Below are positions 6,173 through 6,290 of a stretch of DNA of 6,290 nt, piece by piece. The position numbers and the translations under genes are program-made. This DNA is from an uncultured Bacteroidota bacterium (GTDB taxonomy: Bacteria; Bacteroidota; Bacteroidia; Chitinophagales; Chitinophagaceae): the NCBI GenBank assembly GCA_903905685.1, contig CAIVHI010000402.1, positions 1-6,290 on the forward strand. The letters are read 5' to 3'. The stretch's first letter is position 1. Each line of letters opens with the position of its first letter. Below the pieces are notes generated by a model. That model worked only from the letters and a program-made list of their open reading frames with translations, was not told the origin of the DNA and made no database searches.

Positions 6173-6290
6173 ATGGTTAAACATTGCCTCCGCACTGCGA
6201 AATGCAGTTTCCAAATATTCTGTTTCCTGTTCATCATAATCGCAGCATCGGTAGGCCGTACGGATGCGCAAACAGCAGGTGTTGCCCATC
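6173..6290 (+). CDS. N-terminus of a secreted protein, cut by window edge
   Basis: From ATG 6173 the frame is open to the window end (39 full codons). The residues form a clear Sec signal peptide: a basic n-region (K3, R7, K10), a hydrophobic core from about F13 to G28 (FQIFCFLFIIIAASVG), then RTDAQT with a likely signal peptidase I site after A32. The '-AQ' ending is common for exported Bacteroidota proteins, and there is no lipobox cysteine after the core. A consensus -7 box lies about 37 bases upstream. The mature part is almost wholly outside the window, so no function can be given; it could be a periplasmic, outer-membrane or type IX-secreted protein. Signal peptide and promoter together make this a real gene start. 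Confidence 0.72.
   Translation, partial: MVKHCLRTAKCSFQIFCFLFIIIAASVGRTDAQTAGVAH

Overview
The window reads as a chromosomal segment of a Bacteroidota bacterium; the family cannot be set from sequence alone. The main evidence is three exact copies of the Bacteroidota -7 promoter box TAnnTTTG, and one fainter one, just upstream of gene starts. Shine-Dalgarno sites are lacking, intergenic DNA is AT-rich beside coding DNA of about even base composition, and the proteins include TMTC-like membrane glycosyltransferases and a UPF0173 hydrolase. No RNA gene, mobile element, CRISPR array or phage gene was seen.

Layout. Positions 1-1179 (-) hold the first 393 codons of a multi-pass GT-C protein that runs off the left edge. 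It starts at a TTG codon and has no internal stop. A 104-base AT-rich spacer follows, then 1284-2933 (-), a complete 549-residue paralogue with the same motifs in the same order and a helical, TPR-like C-terminal part. These two form a diverged tandem duplication. A 134-base divergent promoter region separates the pair from 3068-3748 (+), a UPF0173 metallo-beta-lactamase-fold hydrolase. Its 3' end meets 3812-4222 (-), a RidA-family protein closest in motif to 2-aminomuconate deaminase. A 22-bp hairpin lies between these convergent stops and probably terminates both transcripts. Upstream of the RidA gene, 4355-5833 (-) encodes a GT22 (PIG-B/ALG9-type) mannosyltransferase-like membrane protein. 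A 339-base region without a convincing gene follows, and 6173-6290 (+) is the start of a secreted protein cut by the right edge.

How the genes fit together. Three of the six genes are polytopic GT-C transferases expected to take sugar from a polyprenyl-phosphate donor outside the cytoplasmic membrane. This hints at envelope or secreted-protein glycosylation, but no donor synthase, flippase or acceptor is visible and the genes do not form one tight operon. The hydrolase and the RidA-like protein look like independent single-gene units.

Nothing here is clearly a new defence or mobile system. The points most worth checking are the duplicated TMTC-like pair beside a GT22 enzyme, an over-represented palindromic octamer (TACCGGTA, four copies), and the large convergent hairpin.
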